Source: Nonomuraea spiralis (GTDB lineage Bacteria > Actinomycetota > Actinomycetes > Streptosporangiales > Streptosporangiaceae). Taken from it: a DNA stretch of 64,000 nucleotides. The translations under genes and the position numbers were made by a program. Each line of letters opens with the position of its first letter. The first letter of the stretch is position 1. Where the stretch lies: NCBI RefSeq assembly GCF_014648435.1, contig NZ_BMRC01000003.1, positions 434,001-498,000 of the forward strand, read 5' to 3'. The notes beneath the pieces were generated by a model. That model saw nothing but the letters and a program-made list of their open reading frames with translations, made no database searches and had not been told where the DNA came from. Positions 50,008 to 59,042 of the stretch are shown here, piece by piece.

Positions 50008-51109
50008 GCGGTTCGAGGCCGCGCAGCACGGGCAGGGAGCGGGCCGCGTACACCGGGTCGACCGGGAGCACGTGCCGTGCCCACCAGCGCGCCGGGCCGG
50101 GGTCGGGCGAGGCGTCGGTGAACCCGGGGGCGTAGTCGTCGTACGGCGGGTCGTAGAGGTAGCCGGTGGCCACACCGCGGCGCTCCAGCTCGGCGATGGC
50201 CGCGTCCCTGTCGCGTACCAGCAGCGGGACGCGGAACAGCGGCTGGTCCAGGTTGTCCGGCACGGCCGGGGCCACCGTGGGCAGCTCGGCCAGCCGCGCG
50301 ACCCCGGCCAGCCGCCGGGCGCGCTCGCCGGGCACCTTGGCCAGCCGCCTGGACTGGTACCACCGGACCAGACGGCCCCGGCGGGCGCGGTAGGCGGCCA
50401 GGTCGGCGCGTACCCACGGGTCGAACGGCGGCAGCGCGGGCACCTGCTTGAGCGCCAGCTCCAGGGCGTCGGCCTCCAGGGCGATGCGGTAGCCCTCCCG
50501 CTCCTCCTGCATGCCGAGGGCGCGCATGAGCGCGAGCGCGGGACGTACGAGATCGAGCCTCAGCGCGGCCTGGCGGGCCATGGAGGTGGCGACGCTGACC
50601 AGGTCGGCGCGGAGCCCGCCGGGGACGAGCAGCTCGTCGCGGGCGTGTTCGAGCGCCTGGAGGTCGGCGCGGTCCGCCACGGCCAGCACGCCCCCCGAGC
50701 CCGCGCCCGGATGTTTGGACAGGCTGAAGACCCCCGCCTGCCCGAACGTGCCCAGCGGACGTCCCCCGGCCGAGCTCTCCAGGGCGTGCGCCACGTCCTC
50801 GATCAGGATCTTTCCCGCGAAGGCGGAGACCTGGTCGGGCAGGCCGTACAGGTTGGTGGTCAGGACGGCGTCCACCGTGGACAGGTCCGTGCGGGAGACG
50901 TCGATGTTGCCGTCGCGCGGGGACAGCGGCGCGATCACCGGGCGCAGGCCGGCCGCCAGCACGAGGAAGAGGATCTCGTCGGCCGAGATCGGCGACATGA
51001 GCAGCCGCTGACCCGGCACGCACCAATGGCGCAGCGCGAGGTAGAGGCCGAGGCGGTTGGAGGGGAGCCGCAGGCAGTGTCGCCCGGTGCGCTCCGCGAT
51101 GAGTCTCAC
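49958..51109 (-). CDS. DegT/DnrJ/EryC1/StrS-type PLP-dependent protein
   Basis: A 383-residue protein starting at GTG 51109, which overlaps the stop of the upstream acyltransferase gene by 4 bp. The aminotransferase core is present: SPISADEILFLVLAAGLRPV, VDAVLTTNLYGLP, ILIEDVAHALESS, and the candidate PLP lysine Lys132 in GVFSLSKHPGAGSGGVL. The family makes amino sugars for polysaccharides and antibiotics, but this member is divergent, lacking the usual NGTSAL and PVH motifs in clear form. Coupling to a CelD-like acyltransferase suggests modification of a cell-surface glycan. Activity as an aminotransferase is likely but unproven. Confidence 0.8.
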   Translation of the reverse strand: MRLIAERTGRHCLRLPSNRLGLYLALRHWCVPGQRLLMSPISADEILFLVLAAGLRPVIAPLSPRDGNIDVSRTDLSTVDAVLTTNLYGLPDQVSAFAGKILIEDVAHALESSAGGRPLGTFGQAGVFSLSKHPGAGSGGVLAVADRADLQALEHARDELLVPGGLRADLVSVATSMARQAALRLDLVRPALALMRALGMQEEREGYRIALEADALELALKQVPALPPFDPWVRADLAAYRARRGRLVRWYQSRRLAKVPGERARRLAGVARLAELPTVAPAVPDNLDQPLFRVPLLVRDRDAAIAELERRGVATGYLYDPPYDDYAPGFTDASPDPGPARWWARHVLPVDPVYAARSLPVLRGLEPPTRGPREPAEGTPAGR

Positions 51110-52191
51110 CCTTGTAGGACGGTACGCAGTCGCCCGTAGGTTTTCAACGCCTTGTCCGCGGTCTTGAGCAGCAGCGGGTTGGCCATCACCGTGGCGCGCG
51201 TCTTGCGCACCGGCACCCGCATCATCCAGTGGACCCCGGCCGCCACGCCGGCCCTGGCCACCCGCCCTTCGGCCACTTCGAGCTGGCCGTTCTTGAGCTT
51301 GTCCTTGTACTCCTTCTCGCCCCGGCCCATGTCGATCACCTGGACGCCCGACGCGGCGGCCGACTCGGCCATCGCCAGGTGGTGGATGAGCCCGGGGGAG
51401 AACTTGGCGTACTGCGTGTCGTAGGCCGGGAACCAGCCGGCCAGCGTCGTACGCGTGCGCACCCCGAAGTGGCCGGCCATCGGCACGTCGTCGACGTAGA
51501 CCATGTCGAGCACGCCGGCGAAGCTGTCGGACTGCGTGGCGAGCAGCCGCTCGACCAGCTCGACGATCCACCGGTGGGCGAAGCGGTCGGTACGGCCGGT
51601 GCGCCGGTACTGGTCGGTCTTCCAGCCGAGCAGCGTGTGCAGCGGCCCGGTGTCGGTGGTCGCGTAGTCGTGGCGCAGCGGGCCCGCCTCGCGTTGCAGC
51701 TTGCGCGACTTGGCCAGCGTCGTCTTGTACGTCTTGCCGGAGTGGGTCCTGAGCGTCTCGGTGTAGGGGCCGTAGCCGTCGCGCAGGTCGATGATCGGCG
51801 ACGGGTGCACGGTGTGCCGCCCGTCGCCGAGCAGCGGCTGGCCCGCCACCAGGTGGTCGAACTCGTAGACCGACAGCCCGCAGTCCTTGATCAGCCGGCG
51901 CGGGTCGAGGTCGAGGCCCTTGGCGTGGACCAGGCCCTGCGCGTCGGTGAGCCCGGCCGCGACCGGTTTGCCGATGCCCAGCGGATGGCGTTCGAAGGGG
52001 AAGAAGCCGACGATGTCCGGACCGTCGTAGAGGACCGCGACCCGGACCAGGTCGCGGAGCTCACCCACCGTGACAGTGAATTCCGGGGACAGGAACGGGT
52101 TGTCGAAGGCGGCGTCGGACTCCTGGAGGGCGCGCCATCGGCTGAGTTCGGGCTGTCCCAGTTCGCGAGGGTGGGTAACGGTGACGCGCAT
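51106..52191 (-). CDS. CelD/BcsL-like GNAT acyltransferase
   Basis: A 361-residue protein of the GNAT fold Acetyltransf_6 type (FEHxRxP-like tandem GNAT): DNPFLSPEFTVTVGEL, VGFFPFERHP, then SGKTYKTTLAKSRKL and a C-terminal MAGHFGVRTRTTLAGWFPAYD ... SPGLIHHLAMAESAAASG with VIDMGRGEKEYK (read in segments). These proteins occur in cellulose, exopolysaccharide and capsule loci and are thought to transfer acyl or aminoacyl groups to glycan precursors. Translational coupling to the DegT-like gene supports a joint job. The start is ATG 52191. Confidence 0.87.
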   Translation of the reverse strand: MRVTVTHPRELGQPELSRWRALQESDAAFDNPFLSPEFTVTVGELRDLVRVAVLYDGPDIVGFFPFERHPLGIGKPVAAGLTDAQGLVHAKGLDLDPRRLIKDCGLSVYEFDHLVAGQPLLGDGRHTVHPSPIIDLRDGYGPYTETLRTHSGKTYKTTLAKSRKLQREAGPLRHDYATTDTGPLHTLLGWKTDQYRRTGRTDRFAHRWIVELVERLLATQSDSFAGVLDMVYVDDVPMAGHFGVRTRTTLAGWFPAYDTQYAKFSPGLIHHLAMAESAAASGVQVIDMGRGEKEYKDKLKNGQLEVAEGRVARAGVAAGVHWMMRVPVRKTRATVMANPLLLKTADKALKTYGRLRTVLQG

Positions 52192-52348
52192 GGGCTCCTA
52201 CTGTCGGCTTACCACGATCCGACCAGCATGAGGTCAGAGGTGTATGGCCAGGTTAAAGGATGGGAGTCCGTGCCTGGCATATGCCGAGCGTACCGTTATC
52301 CAACTCTCAGCTGGTTTTCAGGACCGAGTGGCGTTCTAATGTGTGTCC

Positions 52349-53395
52349 ATGACCGTACCAGGGATCGACTGGCCTCGACTGGTCGCGTGGCTGGGCAGGA
52401 ACGTGCCGGACGCCGGGGAGCCGCTGTCCGTCTCGCTGATCTCCGGGGGCAGGTCGAACCTGACCTATCTGGTGGAGGCGCGCGAGCGCCGGCTGGTGCT
52501 GCGCAGGCCGCCGCTCGGTCACGTGCTGCCCACGGCCCACGACATGCGCCGGGAGTGGCGGGTCATCTCCGCGCTCGCGCCGACGCCCGTCCCGGTGCCC
52601 GAGCCCGTCGCCTTCTGCGCCGACGAAGAGGTGGTCGGGGCGCCGTTCTACGTCATGGGGTACGTGCCGGGCGCCGCCGTGCAGACCAGGGCCGAACTGG
52701 CCCGGCTGGGCGAGCCGACGCCGGCCCAGGCACGGCGGTTGTCGGAGCGGCTGGCCGAGGTGCTGGCCGCCATCCACGCCGTGGACTACCGCGAGGTGGG
52801 GCTCGGCGACTTCGGCCGGCCCGAGGGGTACCTGGCCCGGCAGCTCGACCGCTGGTGCCAGCAGTGGGAGCGGTCGAAGACCGCCGACCTGCCCGACTAC
52901 GACAGTCTCGTACGGCGGTTGCGCGAGCGGCTGCCCGCCCACTCCGACAGCACGCTGGTGCACGGCGACTACCGGCTCGACAACACGCTGGTGCGATCGA
53001 CGCCGCCGCCGGGCGAGATCGAGATCATGGCGGTGGTCGACTGGGAGATGTCCACGCTCGGGGACCCGGTGGCCGACCTGGGGCTGACGCTGACGTACTG
53101 GCATGATCGCGGGGACGACGAGCGGGCCCGCATCCCGGTGGCGGGGGACGTGACGGCGGCGCCGGGTTTCATGAACGCCGCCGAGTTCGCCAACCACTAC
53201 ACCAAGGTGTCGGGACGCGATATTTCGGACCTCGGGTTCTATGTGGCCTTCGGCAACTTCAAGCTCGCGGTCATCGTGGAGGGTATCCACGCCCGGTTCA
53301 AGCAGGGTAAGACCGTGGGGGAGGGGTTCGACCGCATCGGCGCGGCCGTGCCGACGCTGATCTCCCGCGCCCATCGCATGCTCGACCAGCCCTGA
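52349..53395 (+). CDS. APH-fold phosphotransferase family protein (FadE36-like)
   Basis: A 348-residue kinase-like protein of the aminoglycoside phosphotransferase/choline kinase fold: SGGRSNLTYLVEA (nucleotide loop), LRRPP, catalytic VHGDYRLDNTLV and VVDWEMSTLGDPVADLG. This subgroup is found beside acyl-CoA dehydrogenases and may phosphorylate hydroxyacyl-CoA compounds; here it is followed 18 bases later by an SDR gene. No ribosome site precedes the ATG; a TTCTAAT element 13 bases upstream suggests a leaderless mRNA. A GTG at 52343 is an alternative. A 10-bp palindrome GGCATATGCC lies at 52276-52285. Confidence 0.88.
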   Translation: MTVPGIDWPRLVAWLGRNVPDAGEPLSVSLISGGRSNLTYLVEARERRLVLRRPPLGHVLPTAHDMRREWRVISALAPTPVPVPEPVAFCADEEVVGAPFYVMGYVPGAAVQTRAELARLGEPTPAQARRLSERLAEVLAAIHAVDYREVGLGDFGRPEGYLARQLDRWCQQWERSKTADLPDYDSLVRRLRERLPAHSDSTLVHGDYRLDNTLVRSTPPPGEIEIMAVVDWEMSTLGDPVADLGLTLTYWHDRGDDERARIPVAGDVTAAPGFMNAAEFANHYTKVSGRDISDLGFYVAFGNFKLAVIVEGIHARFKQGKTVGEGFDRIGAAVPTLISRAHRMLDQP

Positions 53396-53413
53396 CCCCC
53401 CTCAAGGAGCGCC

Positions 53414-54166
53414 ATGAGCACAGTTGCACTGATCACCGGAGCGGCGAGCGGCATCGGCGCCGCGGTGGCCCGGCGGCTGTCGTCGGGCGGTGTCAGGTGC
53501 GTCCTCGTCGACCGTGACGGCGAAGGCGTCGAACGGCTGGCCAAGGAGGTCGAGGGCGCGTGGCTGGCCGCCGACGTCAGCGAGGAGGAAGCCTCTCTGG
53601 AGGCCGTCGCGCTGGCCGAGCAGCGGTACGGCCGCCTCGACCTGGTGCACCTCAACGCCGGCATCTCGGGCGGCGTCGACCTCGCGGACTTCGACCTGGA
53701 GCGCTACCGCGCGATCGTCGGCGTGAACGTGGACGGCGTGGTCTTCGGCGTACGCGCCAGCGTCCCGCTGCTGATCAGGTCGGGCGGCGGCGCGATCGTG
53801 GCCACGTCCTCGCTGGCCGGGCTGGTGGCCTTCGCCGGCGACCCGATCTACACCATGACCAAGCACGCCGTCGTCGGCCTGGTCAGAGCGCTGGCCGAGC
53901 CGCTCGCCCAGCGCAACATCCGGATCAACGCGGTGTGCCCGGGATTCACCGACACGCCGCTGGTGGCCGCAGCGCGGGAGATGTTCGTGAACGCCGGATT
54001 CCCGCTGCTCACGGCCGAGGACGTCGCCGCCGCCGTCGAGACCGCCTTCTACGCCGAGACGCCGGGCACCCTGCTCGTCGTGCAGCCGGGTAGGCAGCCG
54101 GTGCCGTACCGTTACACCGGGGTTCCCGGGCCCGCGGGCGGTCAGCGGCCACCCGCTTCTGATTGA
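53414..54166 (+). CDS. SDR family oxidoreductase
   Basis: A 250-residue short-chain dehydrogenase with TGAASGIG (9-16), VDRDGEG after strand 2 (NAD preference), LNAGISGG in place of NNAG, the serine in ATSSLAG, and catalytic Tyr-Lys in YTMTKHA. AAGGAG precedes the ATG. It follows the phosphotransferase gene closely and probably forms an operon with it, perhaps for a hydroxylated lipid or terpenoid intermediate. The substrate is unknown. Confidence 0.92.
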   Translation: MSTVALITGAASGIGAAVARRLSSGGVRCVLVDRDGEGVERLAKEVEGAWLAADVSEEEASLEAVALAEQRYGRLDLVHLNAGISGGVDLADFDLERYRAIVGVNVDGVVFGVRASVPLLIRSGGGAIVATSSLAGLVAFAGDPIYTMTKHAVVGLVRALAEPLAQRNIRINAVCPGFTDTPLVAAAREMFVNAGFPLLTAEDVAAAVETAFYAETPGTLLVVQPGRQPVPYRYTGVPGPAGGQRPPASD

Positions 54167-54257
54167 TGGCAAGTCTTTCGCAAGCGGGACGATTACCGTC
54201 ATAAGGGCAGGGCACTGCCTGGCCCTTGTACGTTGCGTGATGGTAAGGAGCGTTCCC

Positions 54258-55649
54258 GTGATTCCGAGCGAGGGCAAACACGCGCGCAGACGGCCGACCT
54301 GGCCGATCGCCCTTGGGGCGGGCCTCCTCGCGGTCCTGCTCGTCGTCGGCATCATGATCTACGCGGGCATGCGGTCGAACTCGCGCCAGGGGTTCAAGGG
54401 CGGCGAGGTCGCCGACGTCGGGCCCTCGCAGGCGCCGCCCCAGCTCGACCAGCCGCCCGTGCTCCAGGACTGGCCCCGGTGGGGCGTCACGCACACCCAG
54501 TACAGCACCGAGACCGAGCCGCGGCAGGTCGTCGACCAGGCCAGGGGCATGCTCGGACGGGTCCCCATGCTGCAGAACCAGCACATCATGGGCTGGGGCG
54601 TGGGCAACCCCGAGCCGAGCCCCGGCCAGTTCAGCTTCCGCGACCTCGACCGGCGGCTGACGTTCATGGCGTCCTCGCGGGCGGTGCCGGTGATCACGCT
54701 GTGCTGCGCGCCCGACTGGATGAAGGGCGGGCAGCCCGGACGTACCGACTGGAGCAAGAACCACACCGTCGCCCCCGAACCCGAGCATTTCGACGACTAC
54801 GCCAAACTCGCCGCGCGGGTGGCCAGGCAGTACCCGACCGTCAAGTACTACATGGTGTGGAACGAGTTCAAGGGCTTCTGGGACCCCTCGACCAACCGGT
54901 GGGACGCCGAGGGGTACACGCAGCTCTACAACAAGGTCTACACGGCGTTGAAGAAGGTGGATCCGCAGATCAAGGTGGGCGGGCCGTACATGCCGATCGA
55001 GAGCGGCTCGGGCGGCGGCCTCTCCGACCTGAAGGGCCCGTGGGGGACCGTCGACCAGCGGGCGCTCGACGCGATCGAGTACTGGATCCAGCACAAGAAG
55101 GGCGCGGACTTCATCGTCGTCGACGGCGCCTCGATGACGAACGACAAGGGGAACGTTCCCGACGACTTCGCCGCGCTCGGCAAGTTCAGCGCGATCACGA
55201 CGTGGCTGCGGCAGAAGAGCGGCGACCTGCCCGTGTGGTGGGCCGAGTGGTACGTCGAGCCGGAGAACTCCGGCTGGAGCGAGGAGCGGCGGACGGCGGT
55301 GCAGGCGGCGGCGATGATCGAGTTCGCCAGGAGCGGCGTCACCACCGCCCTGTACTGGAACCCGCAGGTGAAGGGGACCGGTGAGTGTCCCGGCTGCCTG
55401 TGGGCGCCGGGGCGGGGGGACGAGATGCCGATGGCGGGGCTGCTGAGCGGGTTCACCCGGTGGTTCCCGGCGGGGGCGCGGCTCGACGGGGCGGTGACGT
55501 CGTCGGATCCCAAGGTGAAGGTGCTGGCGCAGGAGCAACAGGTCGTCATGGTGAACACGTCGGACCGGGAGGTCACGGCGACGGTGGACGGCAGGACGGT
55601 GACGTTGGGGGCGTACGAGATCAAGTGGTCCGGCCGGGGCGGCGCCTGA
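54258..55649 (+). CDS. membrane-anchored GH39-like glycoside hydrolase
   Basis: A 463-residue protein from GTG 54258; AAGGAG at 54245-54250 decides this start over GTG 54237 and ATG 54240. A basic segment and one membrane helix (PIALGAGLLAVLLVVGIMIYAG) anchor it outside the cell. The TIM barrel shows VKYYMVWNEFKGFWD with the acid/base Glu203 and VWWAEWYVE with the probable nucleophile Glu330, the clan GH-A pattern seen in GH39 xylosidases and related enzymes. A small C-terminal beta domain follows. Together with the surface-glycan genes nearby it may trim an exopolysaccharide. Family and substrate need structural comparison. Confidence 0.78.
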   Translation: MIPSEGKHARRRPTWPIALGAGLLAVLLVVGIMIYAGMRSNSRQGFKGGEVADVGPSQAPPQLDQPPVLQDWPRWGVTHTQYSTETEPRQVVDQARGMLGRVPMLQNQHIMGWGVGNPEPSPGQFSFRDLDRRLTFMASSRAVPVITLCCAPDWMKGGQPGRTDWSKNHTVAPEPEHFDDYAKLAARVARQYPTVKYYMVWNEFKGFWDPSTNRWDAEGYTQLYNKVYTALKKVDPQIKVGGPYMPIESGSGGGLSDLKGPWGTVDQRALDAIEYWIQHKKGADFIVVDGASMTNDKGNVPDDFAALGKFSAITTWLRQKSGDLPVWWAEWYVEPENSGWSEERRTAVQAAAMIEFARSGVTTALYWNPQVKGTGECPGCLWAPGRGDEMPMAGLLSGFTRWFPAGARLDGAVTSSDPKVKVLAQEQQVVMVNTSDREVTATVDGRTVTLGAYEIKWSGRGGA

Positions 55650-55849
55650 CGACGCCGATGGTTGCCGCTCTGTTGACCGGCCACCGGGTGGGTCTGTTGT
55701 GAGGTCGTTGACGGGAAGAGCCACCAGCCGGTCGTCTCCGGTGCGCTGCCCGACGCCCAATCGGCCACCGCCTCTACGGTCACTCGCCCGTACCGCTCGC
55801 TTGCAGTGGGCTTCGGTCGTACGGCGAGCACACCCAACACCCCCCGACC

Positions 55850-56254
55850 TCACACCCGAGCCTCCAGTCGCCCGCCGTCCGGCACCGTGACGACCATGAT
55901 GTTGCTCGGGATGTCCAGCTCGATCCGATGCCACCGCCCCCGTGGCACCACGACCGCCGTCCCCGCCGTCAACCGGATCTCCTCCTCCCCCTCTCCCTCC
56001 CGCTCCGGCCGCAGATACAGGCGGATCTTCCCGATGAGGCAGGACACGATCTCCTCGGCCTCGGGATGCACCTCCCACTGATCGGCGTGCACGTCGGCGG
56101 CGGTCTTCGCGTGGAAGGCCGTCAGCCGCCACCCGTCCGGCTCGGGGGCTGCGGTACGGCGCGCGGTGTGGATCTCGCCGTCCCGCCGGAGGTGCACGGA
56201 GGACGCGAAAAGATCGATCGGAACGACACCCTTGTCCAGATCCATACGAGCCAT
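55850..56254 (-). CDS. cupin domain protein
   Basis: A 134-residue single-domain cupin. HADQWEVHPEAEEIVSCLIG and TAVVVPRGRWHRIEL give the two cupin motifs, but the first lacks one of the usual histidines, so metal binding may be partial. ATG 56254 (MARMDLDKG) is chosen; ATG 56245 or 56257 are possible, none with a clear ribosome site. It is divergent from the PucR-like regulator 87 bases away. The 200 bp between the GH39-like stop and this gene (55650-55849) shows no gene or clear signal. Confidence 0.75.
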   Translation of the reverse strand: MARMDLDKGVVPIDLFASSVHLRRDGEIHTARRTAAPEPDGWRLTAFHAKTAADVHADQWEVHPEAEEIVSCLIGKIRLYLRPEREGEGEEEIRLTAGTAVVVPRGRWHRIELDIPSNIMVVTVPDGGRLEARV

Positions 56255-56341
56255 CATCCCGATCAGCGCCCTGAGGATCATCCGCCACCCGTCGCGCACC
56301 TGCCATGGATGGCGCGCCGATCGTCGCCTATCCTCCTGGGC

Positions 56342-57448
56342 ATGGAGGCACTGGCCCAACGGTTGTCGCACCTCGATCCGGAGGCCGGGGGAGCGGTCCG
56401 GGTCGTCATGTTCTACGACACGCTGATGCGCCGCCGGGTGGACCTCCCGGCGCTCGCCCGGGCCTCGGCGGTCCTGGCCGAGTGCGTGGCCGGGATCCGG
56501 CTCCACGGCACGGGCCAGGTCATCCGCGTCGGCCCCGACGGCCGCGAGGCGCCCACCACGTCCGCCGTGCCCACAACGCCTACAGCGCCCCCTGCTGACG
56601 CCACGGACGGCACGGACGTCGCGGACGCGGCGGGGCGGGTCGCGTACGTCACGACGGCGATCACGCTCGACGAGGAGGAGATCGGCGCGGTGTGGCTGGA
56701 GCGGCCCGGACCGCCCGTCCCGCTCGACGAACTGCTGCTGGACCGGCTCGCCATCGCCGCCGCGGCGGTCGTCGAGCGGTACGGCCCCGCCCGCACCACC
56801 ATGGCCGACCCCGCCCTCGTCGAGCTGGTGATCAGCGCCGACGGCGACGAGGCGGCCACGGCCCGCGCGCTGCGGCTGCTGGGGTTCGCCGCCGACGCAC
56901 CGGTACGGGTCGTCGCCGTCCGCTCGGAGTTGCCGCTGGACCGGGTCGCCGGGCTGATCTGCCCGTCCAGGCCGGTGAAGGCGGCGCCGCTCGCGGACGT
57001 GGGCGTCGTGCTGGCCACCGCCGTCGATCCGGCCCGGTTCCCGGCGGGCGTACGCGCGGGCATCGGCGCCGCCGGGCATCCCGTACGGGGCTGGCAGGAA
57101 GCCCGTACGGCCCTGCGTTTCACCACCGCCCGCCGGCCGGTCGTCCACCACGACGACCTGGGCGCGCTGGCGCTGCTGGCCGAGGTGCCCCAGGACGTCG
57201 CGCGGGGCAACGCCGACGTGGCCGCGGTCACCCGCCTGGCCGCCGATCCGGACGACCTGGAGACCCTCGACGCCTACTGCGCCACCGGCTCCCTGCGCCG
57301 CGCCGCCGACCTGCTGCACCTGCACCACAGCAGCGTCGCCCGGCGCGTCGAACAACTCGGCAGGAGCCTCGGCATCGACCTCACCGACCCCACCGGCCTG
57401 GTCCGCGCCAGGCTCGCCCTCACCTCCTGGCGACTGCTCGACACCTGA
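56342..57448 (+). CDS. PucR-family transcriptional regulator
   Basis: A 368-residue regulator. A variable N-terminal sensing region with a Thr/Ala-rich spacer is followed by a GGDEF-like degenerate middle domain (VRVVAVRSELPL, DVGVVLATAVD, AGIGAAGHPVRGWQEARTALRFTTA) and the C-terminal HTH_30 (LDAYCATGSLRRAADLLHLHHSSVARRVEQL), the signature of PucR/CdaR proteins controlling purine, sugar-acid or amino-acid use. The divergent cupin gene is a possible target. The start at ATG 56342 has GGGC upstream only. Confidence 0.85.
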   Translation: MEALAQRLSHLDPEAGGAVRVVMFYDTLMRRRVDLPALARASAVLAECVAGIRLHGTGQVIRVGPDGREAPTTSAVPTTPTAPPADATDGTDVADAAGRVAYVTTAITLDEEEIGAVWLERPGPPVPLDELLLDRLAIAAAAVVERYGPARTTMADPALVELVISADGDEAATARALRLLGFAADAPVRVVAVRSELPLDRVAGLICPSRPVKAAPLADVGVVLATAVDPARFPAGVRAGIGAAGHPVRGWQEARTALRFTTARRPVVHHDDLGALALLAEVPQDVARGNADVAAVTRLAADPDDLETLDAYCATGSLRRAADLLHLHHSSVARRVEQLGRSLGIDLTDPTGLVRARLALTSWRLLDT

Positions 57449-57589
57449 CTCCCTGACGCGAACCGCGAACCGGGGTACAGCCGGTCGCCGCCCGGCACGG
57501 TCCACCACCTCACCGATCCGGACACCCCGAGAACGTACAGTGGTCATCCATAAGCTGAAAGTAGCCGACTTGTGATGTCAGGGGCTGTG

Positions 57590-58372
57590 ATGACCGACCA
57601 CAACAGCGAGCCGCCCATCGTGCACATCATCGACCCGATGAGCGCGGCCTACGACGCCGCCTTCAGCACCTTCCTGGCCCACACCGACCAGAAGATCCGG
57701 GCCCGCGAGGAGCTGGCCCGGGTGGTGGGCCGGCTGCCCCGCCACCGCGCCCTGATCGACGCCGGCGCCGGGACGGGCGAGACCACCGCCTGGCTGGCCC
57801 CCATGTTCGACCGTACGATCGCGATCGAGCCCAACGAGCACATGCGGACGGAGCTGGCCCGCAGGTGCCCCGAGGCCACCGTCCTCGGTGAGGACATCGC
57901 CGTCGCCGAGCCGGGCGTCCTGGCCGACCTCGTGTTGTGCGCGCACGTCCTGTACTACCTGCCCCAGCCGTCCTGGTTGTCGCAGCTCCAGCGGTTGGCG
58001 TCCTGGACCGCCGAGGGCGGCTTCACCGTGGTCGTCCTGCAGAACCCGGACAGCGACTGCATGCGCCTGCTGCGCCGGTTCACCGGCCACCGCTACGACC
58101 TGGACGCCCTCGGACGCGCCTTCGCGGCCACCGCCGGCGCGGAGTGGGAGGTGGGCATCAGCACCGACCCGGCCTTCATCACGATGCCCGACCTGGACAC
58201 CGCCCTGGCCATCGCGCAGTTCATGCTCAACGTGATCCCGTTGCCGCAGGCGCCGCCCGTCTTGGAAGAGGTCGCCGCCTACCTCGACGAGCACTTCCGC
58301 ACGCCGGAGGGCTACCGGCTGAGCTGCGACCAGGACTTCCTGGAACTCCAGCACAACGGCCCGGAGGAGTGA
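57590..58372 (+). CDS. class I SAM-dependent methyltransferase
   Basis: About 260 residues. Motif I is LIDAGAGTGETTAWLAP, then acidic strand 2 TIAIEPNEHM, the GEDIAV loop and VLCAHVLYYLP (motif IV region). The C-terminal half carries a lid-like insertion. AGGGG lies 5 bases before ATG 57590; GTG 57587, ATG 57575 and GTG 57572 are alternative starts. It stands alone. Its closest general type is the small-molecule methyltransferase family with histamine-N-methyltransferase-like members; substrate unknown. Confidence 0.83.
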   Translation: MTDHNSEPPIVHIIDPMSAAYDAAFSTFLAHTDQKIRAREELARVVGRLPRHRALIDAGAGTGETTAWLAPMFDRTIAIEPNEHMRTELARRCPEATVLGEDIAVAEPGVLADLVLCAHVLYYLPQPSWLSQLQRLASWTAEGGFTVVVLQNPDSDCMRLLRRFTGHRYDLDALGRAFAATAGAEWEVGISTDPAFITMPDLDTALAIAQFMLNVIPLPQAPPVLEEVAAYLDEHFRTPEGYRLSCDQDFLELQHNGPEE

Positions 58373-58414
58373 ACGGCTCTCATCGGGCCGGGCGGGCGGA
58401 GGGGTGACCGGCAC

Positions 58415-58990
58415 TCACCGGTCCCGGGCGGGTGGCGGGGTGACGGCCATCGTGAAGGCGGTCTCGGTGAGGAGGGCGTGGTCGAGCGGGATGTGGGGTC
58501 TCGTGCCGCGTTCGAGTTGCTGAAGGCCGAGCACGACCGCCAGCGCGAGCAGCGCGCGGCGTTCGGCCTCCTCCGCGCCGAAGCCCAGCTCCGCCAGCAG
58601 CCCGGCGACGAAGTCGACGCGGCGGCGGGTGACCCGGGTGACGATGTCGGTGACGCCCTCGCGTTCGGCGTCGAGGTAGAGGCGGCTCTCGCCGCCGCGC
58701 CGCCCGGCGCGGGCCGCGACCGTGGTGAACAGGGCGCGCAGCCGGGCCCGCGGCTCGGCCTCGGCGGAGGCGGCCGCGATGATGTGCTCGGTCTCCTCGG
58801 CCTCCCAGCGTTCCATCACCGCGCGTACGAGCGCGCCGCGGTCGGCGTGGTGCCAGTAGAAGGAACCCTTGGTGGCGCCGAGGTCGCGCGCGACGGCCTC
58901 GACCCGCACCGAGTCCAGCCCGGTCCTGGTGAAGCGCGCGTACGCGGCCTCCACCCACTTGTCCGCCGTGATCCGGCCCCCTTGCGCCAC
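58415..58990 (-). CDS. TetR/AcrR family transcriptional regulator
   Basis: A 191-residue repressor starting at GTG 58990 (VAQGGRITADKWVEAA); the frame is open up to 59044, but that would translate through both operators. The HTH is VRVEAVARDLGATKGSFYWHHADRGALV. It is divergent from a DUF2867 gene, with two palindromic sites between them, so it almost surely controls itself and that gene. It ends 42 bases after the convergent methyltransferase stop. Confidence 0.92.
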   Translation of the reverse strand: MAQGGRITADKWVEAAYARFTRTGLDSVRVEAVARDLGATKGSFYWHHADRGALVRAVMERWEAEETEHIIAAASAEAEPRARLRALFTTVAARAGRRGGESRLYLDAEREGVTDIVTRVTRRRVDFVAGLLAELGFGAEEAERRALLALAVVLGLQQLERGTRPHIPLDHALLTETAFTMAVTPPPARDR

Positions 58991-58995
58991 CCGCC

Positions 58996-59035
58996 ATACG
59001 GTACCGTATAGTCCTCGCCATACGGCACCGTATGG
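58996..59035. promoter_or_regulatory. two palindromic TetR operators
   Basis: ATACGGTACCGTAT (58996-59009) is a perfect palindrome, and CCATACGGCACCGTATGG (59018-59035) is nearly perfect with one central mismatch; their centres are 24 bp apart. Together they fill the gap between the divergent TetR and DUF2867 starts. The core TACGGTACCGTA also occurs at 34341-34352. Confidence 0.8.
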
Positions 59036-59042
59036 AGGCGTC

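Noticed and set aside
54009..56306. Long minus-strand open frame across the SDR and GH39-like genes
   Set aside because: Low-complexity product opposite recognisable proteins; frame shadow.
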